Assembly: GCA_045654205.1 (NCBI GenBank)
Contig: JAZOMZ010000029.1
Span: 1 to 36,044, forward strand
Origin: Enterocola sp045654205
GTDB lineage: Bacteria > Bacteroidota > Bacteroidia > Bacteroidales > Paludibacteraceae
Direction of reading: 5' to 3'
Length of the DNA stretch: 36,044 nt
How positions within the stretch are numbered: position 1 is the first letter of the stretch; the number at the start of each line of letters is the position of its first letter. The notes below the pieces were generated by a model, which worked only from the letters and a program-made list of their open reading frames with translations, was not told the DNA's origin and made no database searches. The translations under genes were made by a program, and so were the position numbers. Positions 27,751 to 34,073 of the stretch are shown one piece after another.

Positions 27751-27779
27751 TTGACAAATTACATACCTTATGGTATAAT
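27751..27779 (+). promoter_or_regulatory. Early promoter P9
   Basis: CCCC-TTGACA, 17 bp with extended TGG, TATAAT. The RNA would start GUUCCAAGAGAAC, a small 5' hairpin. Confidence 0.87.
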
Positions 27780-27826
27780 ATAATTGTTCCAAGAGAACAA
27801 AACAAAAAAGAGAGGAATTAAAAAAA

Positions 27827-28240
27827 ATGAGAGTAACCAAAGTTATCAGAGAGTACATTGAGGAAAGAGTAAACGAAAAATACCCTATGCCTGAGCAAAA
27901 AGAAACCGTTGCGGAATTCGCTTTGAAAGAATTGGAAGAGCGTTGCAAAACTTTCATCAAAGCAGAAGCAGAAGCCTATGCAAAAACCTTTGTTGAAGAT
28001 TTCCAACAAATCCGTTGGAGAGGTGCAGAAGACTGTAACGAGCAGAAAATCAAGTCCTTTATTGAAAACTCCTATGTGAGTATCTGCAAACCCACTTTTA
28101 AGGCTACTGCCGAATACAGGGAAGCCGTTGAAGCCACTCACGAAAAGCGTCGTAAAGCCGTTCGCGATATTATCGTAGAACTTGAACTCGGTGCGACCAA
28201 AGCCGACCTTGAAGCCCTCCTTACAAAACTCCCCGACTAA
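27827..28240 (+). CDS. Helical early protein
   Basis: The 137-residue protein (MRVTKVIREYIEERVNEKYP...) is almost entirely helical and charged. RBS AGAGAGG. No family recognised. The last codons pair with sequence after the stop: CTCCCCGA and TCGGGGAG form a stem whose loop holds the TAA. It is first in a two-gene unit. Confidence 0.75.
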   Translation: MRVTKVIREYIEERVNEKYPMPEQKETVAEFALKELEERCKTFIKAEAEAYAKTFVEDFQQIRWRGAEDCNEQKIKSFIENSYVSICKPTFKATAEYREAVEATHEKRRKAVRDIIVELELGATKADLEALLTKLPD

Positions 28241-28248
28241 TCGGGGAG
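28229..28248 (+). repeat. Stop-codon-in-loop hairpin between genes
   Basis: CTCCCCGA and TCGGGGAG form a perfect 8-bp stem with loop CTAA containing the stop. No U-run follows and the next gene starts 33 bases on, so it is probably not a terminator. Confidence 0.65.
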
Positions 28249-28280
28249 AGAGGGTATATAAACCAAAAGGAGAGAATAAT

Positions 28281-28628
28281 ATGGAAAAATTTCCAAAGGG
28301 TGAAATGGGTTGGGTAAGTGAGTCTACCGTAAAAGAATACATTGACCGCAACTATGTTCCAAGAGAAGAATACGAAAGCCTTCGAACAGAATGTGCAAAA
28401 ATCTTGATTGAAAAAACCGAAATCCAAAATGGTCTTGATTACTTTGTTGATGACCTTATTAATTATTCAGGAGAAAAGGAACTTATGCGGTCTGCGGTCA
28501 AGGGTGGATTTACTCCCGAGTTTATTTGGAAGCATATTTATGCAGACAAAGAACTTTATGAAGAAACCAAAGAAATGCTAATCGCAGAAGGTGAAATTTT
28601 ACCCGATGATGATACGGACGAGGAGTAA
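28281..28628 (+). CDS. Acidic early protein
   Basis: The 115-residue protein starts at ATG 28281 after AAAAGGAGAG; a longer frame from 28182 has no RBS and overlaps the preceding gene. It is helical with an acidic C-terminus (PDDDTDEE). The N-terminal WVSESTVKEYIDRNYVPREE looks like a helix-turn-helix-like or coiled module. Function unknown. The stop lies in the loop of the following hairpin. Confidence 0.72.
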   Translation: MEKFPKGEMGWVSESTVKEYIDRNYVPREEYESLRTECAKILIEKTEIQNGLDYFVDDLINYSGEKELMRSAVKGGFTPEFIWKHIYADKELYEETKEMLIAEGEILPDDDTDEE

Positions 28629-28669
28629 TTCCTCGCCCGCTCGTTTTGGGCCGAAACGAGCGGTATTTT
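28619..28669 (+). terminator. Tandem hairpins, stop codon in first loop
   Basis: CGAGGA (28619-28624) pairs with TCCTCG (28630-28635) with TAA in the loop. CCGCTCGTTT (28637-28646) pairs with AAACGAGCGG (28654-28663), followed by TATTTT. Here the two stems are adjacent, not overlapping. Confidence 0.72.
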
Positions 28670-28683
28670 AGATTTTATACATC

Positions 28684-28715
28684 TTGCACAAATTTCATTC
28701 GCAAACTTTATACAA
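28684..28715 (+). promoter_or_regulatory. Dyad operator upstream of P10
   Basis: TTGCACAAA-N14-TTTATACAA, 8 bp before the -35. Confidence 0.65.
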
Positions 28716-28723
28716 TTTGACTA

Positions 28724-28752
28724 TTGACATTTTTCCTAAAAGGTGTTATACT
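28724..28752 (+). promoter_or_regulatory. Early promoter P10 (dyad class)
   Basis: TTGACA, 17 bp with extended TGT, TATACT. RNA is predicted to start at 28759 with GUAGUCAAGGGG. Confidence 0.82.
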
Positions 28753-28758
28753 ATTATC

Positions 28759-28855
28759 GTAGTCAAGGGGCGAGTCCCTGTGGGCGAGGCTAATGGTAGG
28801 TAAGTCCGAGTAACAAATACGCGTTATGTGAAAAAGAAAACCAAAACCCCTTGAC
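28759..28855 (+). ncRNA. Leader RNA between P10 and P11
   Basis: GTCAAGGGG (28762-28770) is perfectly complementary to CCCCTTGAC (28847-28855), the -35 region of P11. The interior is G-rich (CGAGTCCCTGTGGGCGAG) and includes GGTAAG. It looks like a folded leader rather than a coding region. Confidence 0.6.
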
Positions 28856-28879
28856 AAAATACATATTCTATGGTATAAT
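28851..28879 (+). promoter_or_regulatory. Early promoter P11
   Basis: CCCC-TTGACA, 17 bp with extended TGG, TATAAT. Confidence 0.87.
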
Positions 28880-28910
28880 AATAGTACCAAGAGAAAGAGA
28901 GGAAAACAAT

Positions 28911-29366
28911 ATGAAAGTACAAGTATCCATTAACTTCGATTTAGATGGTACAATTTGTGATTTGTACGGAGTAGAAGGGTGGCTCAATGACCTTGATAGC
29001 CATAACCCCCGTCCCTATAAGGAAGCCAAGCCAATGCTCAATATGAGCCTTTTAAGCCGATATATCCGCAAGGCACAGGCTATGGGATATAATGTAAATA
29101 TTGTATCGTGGTTATCCAAAAGCAGTAATGAAGAATACGATAGAGCAGTCACAGAAGCCAAACTTGAATGGCTGAAAAAGCATTTGCGGTCGGTGCAATT
29201 TGACAACATTATAATTGTACCATACGGCACACCAAAAAGTACTTGCATAAAGCGGTCGGATATGGGTGTTCTGTTTGATGATGAACAGAAGAATAGAACG
29301 GAATGGGGCGGTGTATCTGCCGAACCGAGCGAAATCTTTGAAATCTTGAAAGGATTGGTGAAGTAG
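28911..29366 (+). CDS. HAD-superfamily hydrolase, ends in TAG
   Basis: The 151-residue protein starts at ATG 28911 (RBS AGAGGA). FDLDGTICDLY (residues 9-19) is HAD motif I; VNIVSWLS is motif II-like, and KSTCIKR with MGVLFDDE supplies the motif III Lys and motif IV acidic pair. It is probably a small phosphatase or 5'-nucleotidase. The stop is TAG. If amber were decoded it would extend by 87 codons to TGA at 29625, over the next gene in another frame. Confidence 0.82.
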   Translation: MKVQVSINFDLDGTICDLYGVEGWLNDLDSHNPRPYKEAKPMLNMSLLSRYIRKAQAMGYNVNIVSWLSKSSNEEYDRAVTEAKLEWLKKHLRSVQFDNIIIVPYGTPKSTCIKRSDMGVLFDDEQKNRTEWGGVSAEPSEIFEILKGLVK

Positions 29367-29368
29367 TT

Positions 29369-29551
29369 ATGGAACGAAAAGTATGTATTATTCTTAATCA
29401 TAGTGAAAAAGAAATATTGCGACAGGCAGGTACAATTCTTGAAACTATGTGCAATATGGCAAATGATTGTGAAGAATGTCCCTTGCAAACCGCCCAAATC
29501 TGCGAGGACTTTAACGGAGCAGATTATAACGCTGCTTTTTCAAATCTTTAA
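29369..29551 (+). CDS. Small cysteine-containing protein
   Basis: The 60-residue protein (MERKVCIILNHSEKEILRQA...) has CEECPLQTAQIC, a likely metal-binding cluster. It starts two bases after the TAG of the HAD gene, so is probably translated by reinitiation or coupling. It ends in TAA, ahead of hairpin R4. No family recognised. Confidence 0.7.
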   Translation: MERKVCIILNHSEKEILRQAGTILETMCNMANDCEECPLQTAQICEDFNGADYNAAFSNL

Positions 29552-29562
29552 GAAAGGAAAGA

Positions 29563-29612
29563 TTGCGGTTTTCCAAAATTTACCAAAAATGGAAAAAATT
29601 GGTAAACCGCAA
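29563..29612 (+). repeat. Intergenic hairpin R4 (TTGCGGTTTTCCAA)
   Basis: TTGCGGTTTTCCAA (29563-29576) and TTGGTAAACCGCAA (29599-29612) pair with one mismatch. The loop is almost identical to R3. It lies between an RBS-like AAGAAAGGAAAG and the next start codon. Confidence 0.8.
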
Positions 29613-29623
29613 CTTAAAATAAA

Positions 29624-29905
29624 ATGACTATCGCAAACGCTATTTTAATTATTTATCTTTGTTGCTTCTTATGCTCTTTAGGTGGCTTATGGCTTATTGA
29701 GTCCGACGCTCGTTCTATCCTTTATAAAAGGGGATATAAAATCTCTCGATACTTTTCTCCTTTCGCTTTTTCGTCTATCTTTCTTTCTGTATGCCCTATA
29801 TTAAATTTTATTTTTGCCTATACCATACTCTTTTATTATGATACCATTTTAAAAAGTGCTATTGCAAAAGTTGAACCAACATTAACGAAAAGAGAGGAAG
29901 AATAA
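29624..29905 (+). CDS. Small membrane protein
   Basis: The 93-residue protein has hydrophobic helices at residues 3-24 and about 45-72, with a charged C-terminus (LTKREEE). Two spans, probably both ends on the same side. No RBS is visible next to the start, because hairpin R4 stands there; translation may depend on folding that brings the AAGAAAGGA site close. It ends in TAA one base before the next ATG. Confidence 0.7.
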   Translation: MTIANAILIIYLCCFLCSLGGLWLIESDARSILYKRGYKISRYFSPFAFSSIFLSVCPILNFIFAYTILFYYDTILKSAIAKVEPTLTKREEE

Positions 29906-29906
29906 T

Positions 29907-30155
29907 ATGTCTGAATTTGATACACTTAAAAATATGCTTGACCGCATTGACGCAAAATATACTATTGATACCGAAGAAGAAATAATGGACGAAAACAGTT
30001 GCCATCTTTTTCGCACAGATTTTATCTGTATCCCCGCGATGCAAAATGAATTTCTCATTCTTGGATTTGATGAGGACGGAGAGTGTGTCTATATGGACGC
30101 GGCAACCGATTGGGAAGATTATCTTAAGCGAAGAGAAGCACACGAGGCGGTTTAA
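29907..30155 (+). CDS. Small acidic early protein
   Basis: The 82-residue protein (MSEFDTLKNMLDRIDAKYTI...) has an alpha/beta pattern with two strands (FICIPAMQNEFLILGFDEDGE) and resembles small phage proteins without known role. RBS AGAGAGGAAG lies in the preceding gene. Its TAA lies in the loop of the following 9-bp hairpin. Confidence 0.7.
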   Translation: MSEFDTLKNMLDRIDAKYTIDTEEEIMDENSCHLFRTDFICIPAMQNEFLILGFDEDGECVYMDAATDWEDYLKRREAHEAV

Positions 30156-30192
30156 TTGCCGCCTCGTCCACATACGCGGGCGAGGCGAATTT
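30142..30192 (+). terminator. Overlapping GC hairpins, stop codon in loop
   Basis: ACGAGGCGG (30142-30150) pairs with CCGCCTCGT (30159-30167) with TAA in the loop. Alternatively CGCCTCG (30160-30166) pairs with CGAGGCG (30181-30187), followed by AATTT. The middle arm is shared. Confidence 0.75.
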
Positions 30193-30306
30193 ACAATTTA
30201 TTAACAATTTCGTGATTTTTTATTCAAAAACGATGTTCTCCTCATCATTAGTAATTTTCCCCAAAAATTCGATGCCTACAATCAAGAATTTTGTGTATTT
30301 TGACTA

Positions 30307-30335
30307 TTGACAGATTGGGATTTTTCTGATATAAT
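30307..30335 (+). promoter_or_regulatory. Early promoter P12
   Basis: TTGACA, 17 bp with extended TGA, TATAAT. The right half of the dyad operator (TTTGTGTAT, 30290-30298) is present 8 bp upstream; the left half is not. Confidence 0.82.
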
Positions 30336-30371
30336 TTAAGTACAGTAAAAGAAAGAAAGAAAAAAAATATT

Positions 30372-30845
30372 ATGTTGAAAATTGTTTTGATTTTTACTAT
30401 TGCTACCGCTATAAATGTAGTATTATCCACAATACGCTCATTGTGCACCATTAAATGTGGCAAGTGGTTATCAGCCATTATCAATGCTATTTGTTATGGC
30501 TTTTATTGTTGGGTTGTAGTCTTAACCGCCTTGGGTGATTTATCATTATGGACGAAAATCATTGTTACCGCCCTCTGTAATTTTATTGGGGTATGGGTAG
30601 TCAAATGGGGCGAAGAAAAAGCGGCAAAAGACCGTATGTGGAAATTTGAGTTAGCTATTCCGTACGGAAAAGCGGCTTCCGCACACGATAATCTCCGAGA
30701 TATGAATATCCCCCATAACTTTGTATATGTTGGCTCTTGGTGTATGTTTAACTGTTATTGTATGACACAAAGTGATAGTACCAAAGTGGTTGACCTTGTA
30801 AAATTGCTTGGCGGTAAATATTCTGCATACGAGAGTAAGGTATAG
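30372..30845 (+). CDS. UPF0316/DUF5698-like membrane protein, ends in TAG
   Basis: The 157-residue protein has three hydrophobic helices in its first 80 residues (with NVVLSTIRSLCTIKCGKW and NFIGVWVVKWGEEK) and a cytoplasmic domain of about 75 residues. The layout recalls the UPF0316/DUF2179 family. The stop is TAG and lies in the loop of an 11-bp hairpin made from the last codons and the 3' flank. Amber decoding would add 16 residues before TGA at 30891. Confidence 0.7.
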   Translation: MLKIVLIFTIATAINVVLSTIRSLCTIKCGKWLSAIINAICYGFYCWVVVLTALGDLSLWTKIIVTALCNFIGVWVVKWGEEKAAKDRMWKFELAIPYGKAASAHDNLRDMNIPHNFVYVGSWCMFNCYCMTQSDSTKVVDLVKLLGGKYSAYESKV

Positions 30846-30857
30846 TCCTTGCTCTTG
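30830..30857 (+). repeat. Hairpin with a TAG stop in its loop
   Basis: CGAGAGTAAGG (30830-30840) pairs with CCTTGCTCTTG (30847-30857) using two G-U pairs. Loop TATAGT contains the TAG. No U-run follows. Confidence 0.55.
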
Positions 30858-30889
30858 GTACATACTAAAAAAGAAAAGGAGAATATAAT

Positions 30890-31168
30890 ATGAAATATGT
30901 AAAATTTACTGCATTTGCGGTATATGCTGGAACTGAAGATGAACGATATATAGAATTTGAAGATAGCGTATCTGAAGCCGAAATTAAAGAATACGCAGAA
31001 GAAATTTGCCGAGATAATGCAGAATCATTTGAATATCTTGTAACAGGTTGGGATAATGATAACTTTGAAACAGAAGAAGAAGCAGAAGAAGCATTAGAAA
31101 ATTATCGTGCTGATTGTTCTTGTCAATGGATATATGTCACCAAAGAAGAATATGAAGAAAACTTTTAA
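30890..31168 (+). CDS. Acidic early protein
   Basis: The 92-residue protein (MKYVKFTAFAVYAGTEDERY...) starts after AAAAGGAGA and ends in TAA. It is strongly acidic with an alpha/beta pattern and a Glu-rich helix (FETEEEAEEALENY). It resembles DNA-mimic-like small proteins in charge only; function is unknown. Confidence 0.72.
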   Translation: MKYVKFTAFAVYAGTEDERYIEFEDSVSEAEIKEYAEEICRDNAESFEYLVTGWDNDNFETEEEAEEALENYRADCSCQWIYVTKEEYEENF

Positions 31169-31180
31169 ATAGTTTCCTCT

Positions 31181-31234
31181 CTCGGGTCGCCCTTTTATTT
31201 GGGCGGCTCGTTTGCGGGCGAACGAGCCGAATTT
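31181..31234 (+). terminator. Overlapping GC hairpins
   Basis: GTCGCCC (31186-31192) pairs with GGGCGGC (31201-31207). Alternatively CGGCTCGTT (31204-31212) pairs with AACGAGCCG (31221-31229), followed by AATTT. The arms share four bases. Confidence 0.72.
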
Positions 31235-31285
31235 CCCATTATATCATACAATCCAAAATTTGTCAATACTTTTTGTGAAAAAATA

Positions 31286-31317
31286 TTGCACAAATATTTT
31301 CCCGTAACTTTGTGTAT
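31286..31317 (+). promoter_or_regulatory. Dyad operator upstream of P13
   Basis: TTGCACAAA-N14-TTTGTGTAT, 8 bp before the -35. Confidence 0.68.
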
Positions 31318-31325
31318 TTTGCCTA

Positions 31326-31354
31326 TTGCATTTTTTGTCCCCTTATGATATAAT
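31326..31354 (+). promoter_or_regulatory. Early promoter P13 (dyad class)
   Basis: TTGCAT, 17 bp with extended TGA, TATAAT. The weak -35 may require the dyad-binding factor. RNA start GUCAGGAGGG near 31362; partial complementarity to the P14 -35 region. Confidence 0.75.
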
Positions 31355-31422
31355 TATAAATGTCAGGAGGGCAAGGCAAGTCCAAGGGCAAGAAAAAAAA
31401 TAAAAAAATTTTTCAAAACCCC

Positions 31423-31451
31423 TTGACAAAATGCTTCCCTTATGATATAAT
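31423..31451 (+). promoter_or_regulatory. Early promoter P14
   Basis: CCCC-TTGACA, 17 bp with extended TGA, TATAAT. It is the downstream member of a tandem pair before the exonuclease gene. Confidence 0.87.
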
Positions 31452-31513
31452 AAATACAGTTGAGAGAGGTAGAGTCCACTCCAACAAATAAAAGAAAGAG
31501 AGGTACAAAACCA

Positions 31514-32296
31514 ATGAGAGTTTGTATCGTCGATACTGAAACTACAAGTATCGAAAAACCCTTTGCCTATAATATCGGGTATATAATCTATGACACCGAG
31601 GAAAAGGCAATCCTATTGCGAGAGGATTTTGTCGCAGAGCAAATTTGGCACAATTTGGAACTGTTTACTACTGCATATTATGCAGACAAAAGAGAACAGT
31701 ATATTTCCGCTATGAAAAGCCAAAAGTGCCGAATGGAAAAGTTGGGATATATCACCCAACGAATGAAACGGCTTTTTAAGGCATACGAAGTAACCGCCGC
31801 ATTTGCCTATAACAGTCCGTTTGATGAAAGGGTATTTAATTTTAATTGCGATTGGTTTAAAATCCAAAATCCTTTTGATAATATCCCTTTTTATGATATT
31901 AGAGGTTATGTTCATCAATTTCTCGCATTTACACCCGAATATCAAGCCTTTTGCGACGAGTATAGACATTATACGGAAAATGGGAACTATTCTACCAATG
32001 CCGAAAATGCTTACCGCTTTATCACCCAAAACCTTGATTTTATTGAGGAACATACCGCCCTTGCCGATTGCGAAATTGAATTGCAAATCCTCTTGTGGTG
32101 TCTTAACAAGGGAGCCGAATGGAATAAAGCCTATAAGGTGTACCAATCCATTCCTCGTAGGGTAGAAAAAACTCTTGAAGTAAAAACCGCTGAGGGTGAG
32201 AAAATCCGTTTCCCATATCGCAAAATCACTGTGTATAAGGAAAAGGACGGAAAAACGAGGATAATTTTGAAAAACCCTCTTGACAAAAACCGCTAA
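31514..32296 (+). CDS. DnaQ-like 3'-5' exonuclease
   Basis: The 260-residue protein starts at ATG 31514 (RBS AGAGAGGT). Exo I is VDTETTS (residues 6-12), Exo II AYNSPFDERVF (about 97-107) and Exo III EEHTALADCEIE (about 194-205), giving the DEDDh set of acidic residues and the His. It probably trims DNA or RNA ends during replication, or acts on nucleic acid of the host. The final residues, KNPLDKNR, are encoded by the -35 region of P15. It ends in TAA. Confidence 0.85.
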   Translation: MRVCIVDTETTSIEKPFAYNIGYIIYDTEEKAILLREDFVAEQIWHNLELFTTAYYADKREQYISAMKSQKCRMEKLGYITQRMKRLFKAYEVTAAFAYNSPFDERVFNFNCDWFKIQNPFDNIPFYDIRGYVHQFLAFTPEYQAFCDEYRHYTENGNYSTNAENAYRFITQNLDFIEEHTALADCEIELQILLWCLNKGAEWNKAYKVYQSIPRRVEKTLEVKTAEGEKIRFPYRKITVYKEKDGKTRIILKNPLDKNR

Positions 32297-32308
32297 TTGT
32301 GATATAAT
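32280..32308 (+). promoter_or_regulatory. Early promoter P15, inside a gene end
   Basis: TTGACA, 17 bp with extended TGA, TATAAT. It overlaps the last codons of the exonuclease. The RNA starts near 32315, directly at the GGGGG/CCCC structure. Confidence 0.85.
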
Positions 32309-32317
32309 CTTAAATGT

Positions 32318-32340
32318 AAGGGGGAGTCCCCTTCCCCCTT
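32318..32340 (+). repeat. Alternative hairpins at the P15 RNA start
   Basis: AAGGGG (32318-32323) can pair with CCCCTT (32328-32333), or AAGGGGG with CCCCCTT (32334-32340). Two exclusive folds at the 5' end suggest a switch or attenuator. Confidence 0.5.
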
Positions 32341-32382
32341 TCAAAATAAAAAATTTTATATAAGAAAGAAGGAATGGATTTT

Positions 32383-32787
32383 ATGGAAAACATTAAAAGA
32401 ACAGTTGTAATGAAGTTTAAGGACACTATTGCTTTACTTGAGGAATACCGCAAAATTATGGTTGACGAGGGTAATGACAAGAAAATCACCGCTATTAACA
32501 CCGCTATTGAGGATATGAATGACCGTATGGAAAAGGCGGTAAAGAAAAACGGTGGTGAGAAGAAGCCCTCTATGGCTTCCATAGAAAACCCCAAGATTGC
32601 TAACCGCCTTTATAATGCTATGGAAAATGGTGTTAAATATACCGCCACTATGATTTCCAATATGGGGATTGAGGGGATTGGTTCTTCCTCTAAGGCTACC
32701 ACTATTTTAACCATTTTGAAAAAAGAGGGTAAAGTGGCTAATGCCAAGGAAAAAAGTGTATCTATTTACACCAAGGTAGAGGGATAA
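32383..32787 (+). CDS. Winged-helix-like protein, paralogue A1
   Basis: The 134-residue protein starts at ATG 32383; ATG 32374 touches the AAGAAGGA RBS and is less likely. The C-terminal half (GVKYTATMISNMGIEGIGSS, SKATTILTILKKEGKV) looks like a winged-helix DNA-binding domain. It is clearly related to the gene at 34279. It is followed by a hairpin whose 3-nt loop is exactly the TAA stop, and by a second gene whose paralogue also follows 34279. Confidence 0.75.
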   Translation: MENIKRTVVMKFKDTIALLEEYRKIMVDEGNDKKITAINTAIEDMNDRMEKAVKKNGGEKKPSMASIENPKIANRLYNAMENGVKYTATMISNMGIEGIGSSSKATTILTILKKEGKVANAKEKSVSIYTKVEG

Positions 32788-32797
32788 TCCCTCTACC
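32775..32797 (+). repeat. 10-bp hairpin with the stop codon as loop
   Basis: GGTAGAGGGA pairs perfectly with TCCCTCTACC and the loop is TAA, the stop of the upstream gene. The next gene starts seven bases later without a visible RBS, so the fold may control reinitiation. Confidence 0.7.
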
Positions 32798-32803
32798 GCC
32801 CCA

Positions 32804-33160
32804 ATGGATAGAGTCAAAGAAATTGCCACCTTGCTTGACATTTCCATAGAGGAAGCCAAGCAAGTGATGGCAGATGATAAGGCAATAGACAAAGGCGAAA
32901 AGTTGTTTGAATTAACCGAAAACCAAAAGAAAGCGGAAAAACAAATGCGGTCAATGGGTATCCGGAAAAGACCGGTTATTCCGCCCTCCGGACCTCCCCC
33001 AAGGAAACCTAACCAAGAGAAAAGAGAATTGATTGAAATTCTCGCGACGGCTTTGGGCGAGTGCGGTCAAGCCTTAAATATATCCAACCCCGAACGGCAA
33101 ATAGATTTTGAATATAAAGGGGCAAAATATCGGGTGGTATTATCCGCCCCAAGAAAATAA
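32804..33160 (+). CDS. Paralogue B1 of the duplicated cassette
   Basis: The 118-residue protein begins with a UBA/helix-turn-helix-like segment (LLDISIEEAKQVMADDKAID), then a Pro-rich linker (PPSGPPPRKP) and a C-terminal alpha/beta domain (RELIEILATALGECG). It is related to the gene at 34701. No Shine-Dalgarno is seen; it is probably translated by coupling to A1. It ends in TAA. Function unknown; partner to A1 by conserved order. Confidence 0.72.
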   Translation: MDRVKEIATLLDISIEEAKQVMADDKAIDKGEKLFELTENQKKAEKQMRSMGIRKRPVIPPSGPPPRKPNQEKRELIEILATALGECGQALNISNPERQIDFEYKGAKYRVVLSAPRK

Positions 33161-33222
33161 AACGGCAAGGGAGCGAGGGGACTCCCTTTGCCGTTTCGTG
33201 CCCGGCCGCACGAAACGAATTT
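33161..33222 (+). terminator. Overlapping hairpins after cassette 1
   Basis: AACGGCAAGGGAG (33161-33173) pairs with CTCCCTTTGCCGTT (33182-33195) with one bulge. Alternatively CGTTTCGTGC (33192-33201) pairs with GCACGAAACG (33208-33217), followed by AATTTT. The arms share CGTT. Confidence 0.75.
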
Positions 33223-33237
33223 TCGATTTTATACAAT

Positions 33238-33269
33238 TTGCACAAATTTTTACTCCAAACTTTGTATAT
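33238..33269 (+). promoter_or_regulatory. Dyad operator upstream of P16
   Basis: TTGCACAAA-N14-TTTGTATAT, 8 bp before the -35. Confidence 0.65.
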
Positions 33270-33277
33270 TTTGCCTA

Positions 33278-33306
33278 TTGACTTATTTCCTAAAATGTAG
33301 TAAAAT
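33278..33306 (+). promoter_or_regulatory. Early promoter P16 (dyad class)
   Basis: TTGACT, 17 bp, TAAAAT. The weaker boxes are consistent with need for activation. Confidence 0.7.
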
Positions 33307-33338
33307 ATACTTGTAAGAAAGAGAGGAAAATAAAAAAA

Positions 33339-33575
33339 ATGAAAAAATACTTTGAATTAGACCACCCCTACAAGTTTGACCCCACCGACCTAACTGCTTT
33401 GATTTATTTGATATGTGCGGTTGTAGGTATCATCGGCTACAATCCTACCCCTTTGTTTCTGCTTGGCTCAATGATTGGTACCGCCTTTTGTTGGCAAGGC
33501 AAAAGAATCAATCTCGTTATACTCAATGTGAGTATGTTTGTTTTAAACCTTGTAAGTTTTATCAAAATGTTTTAA
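33339..33575 (+). CDS. Small two-span membrane protein
   Basis: The 78-residue protein has hydrophobic helices at residues 18-34 and about 36-50, possibly a third at 58-76 (LVILNVSMFVLNLVSFI), and a soluble N-terminus (MKKYFELDHPYKFDPTD). RBS AGAGAGGA. It ends in TAA immediately before promoter P17. Function unknown; it could affect the cell envelope. Confidence 0.7.
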   Translation: MKKYFELDHPYKFDPTDLTALIYLICAVVGIIGYNPTPLFLLGSMIGTAFCWQGKRINLVILNVSMFVLNLVSFIKMF

Positions 33576-33582
33576 AAACCCC

Positions 33583-33611
33583 TTGACAAAATAATAAATG
33601 TATGATATAAT
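33583..33611 (+). promoter_or_regulatory. Early promoter P17
   Basis: CCCC-TTGACA, 17 bp with extended TGA, TATAAT. Confidence 0.87.
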
Positions 33612-33643
33612 AAATACATCAAAGAAAGAAAGGAAACAAAAAA

Positions 33644-33919
33644 ATGAAAGTAAAAATCTATGTAAACTGGGGACGCGAAAAAATCGTAAACGAAGAAAAC
33701 TACAGAAAAATCATTGCCGAGGACGCAAAGGATAAAGAATGTGAAGAAGAAATTTTCGATGAATACTTGTATAATGTCCAAGATTTATCTCACATTGAAA
33801 TTTTTAATCTGTCTGATAAAAGAAAAGAGGAAATCAAGAAAGCCTTTGCCAAGTACTGTGAAACTCTTGCAAAAGAAGAAGCAGACGAGAATTGGGAAGA
33901 ACTTGAAGTTGAAGTTTAA
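33644..33919 (+). CDS. Acidic helical early protein
   Basis: The 91-residue protein (MKVKIYVNWGREKIVNEENY...) has a short strand followed by helices and a Glu-rich end (ADENWEELEVEV). RBS AAAGGA. The N-terminus resembles small phage proteins that begin with a strand and GRE-type turn. No function assigned. It ends in TAA before a terminator. Confidence 0.7.
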   Translation: MKVKIYVNWGREKIVNEENYRKIIAEDAKDKECEEEIFDEYLYNVQDLSHIEIFNLSDKRKEEIKKAFAKYCETLAKEEADENWEELEVEV

Positions 33920-33929
33920 GTCCTCTCTT

Positions 33930-33982
33930 GACCTGCCCAACATCGTTTGGGCGGGTCGTTTGCGAGCAAGCGACCCGAATTT
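33930..33982 (+). terminator. Overlapping GC hairpins
   Basis: GACCTGCCCAA (33930-33940) pairs with TTGGGCGGGTC (33947-33957). Alternatively CGGGTCG (33952-33958) pairs with CGACCCG (33971-33977), extended by TTGC/GCAA and followed by AATTTT. The two share CGGGTC. Confidence 0.77.
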
Positions 33983-34033
33983 TCCATTATATCACACTTT
34001 GGTAAATTTGTCAATACTTTTCGTGAAAAAATA

Positions 34034-34065
34034 TTGCACAAATATTTTCCCTAAACTTTGTGCAA
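34034..34065 (+). promoter_or_regulatory. Dyad operator upstream of P18 (best copy)
   Basis: TTGCACAAA-N14-TTTGTGCAA is a perfect dyad, 8 bp before the -35. Confidence 0.75.
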
Positions 34066-34073
34066 ATTGCCTA

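Noticed and set aside
28759..28850. Possible tRNA or amber suppressor tRNA in the G-rich leader
   Set aside because: No acceptor stem, T-loop (GGTTCRANTCC) or CUA anticodon arm could be placed. I found no tRNA gene anywhere in the window.
31613..32344. Minus-strand 243-codon ORF across the exonuclease gene
   Set aside because: It is the complement of a gene with clear DEDDh motifs; no minus-strand promoter or RBS was found.
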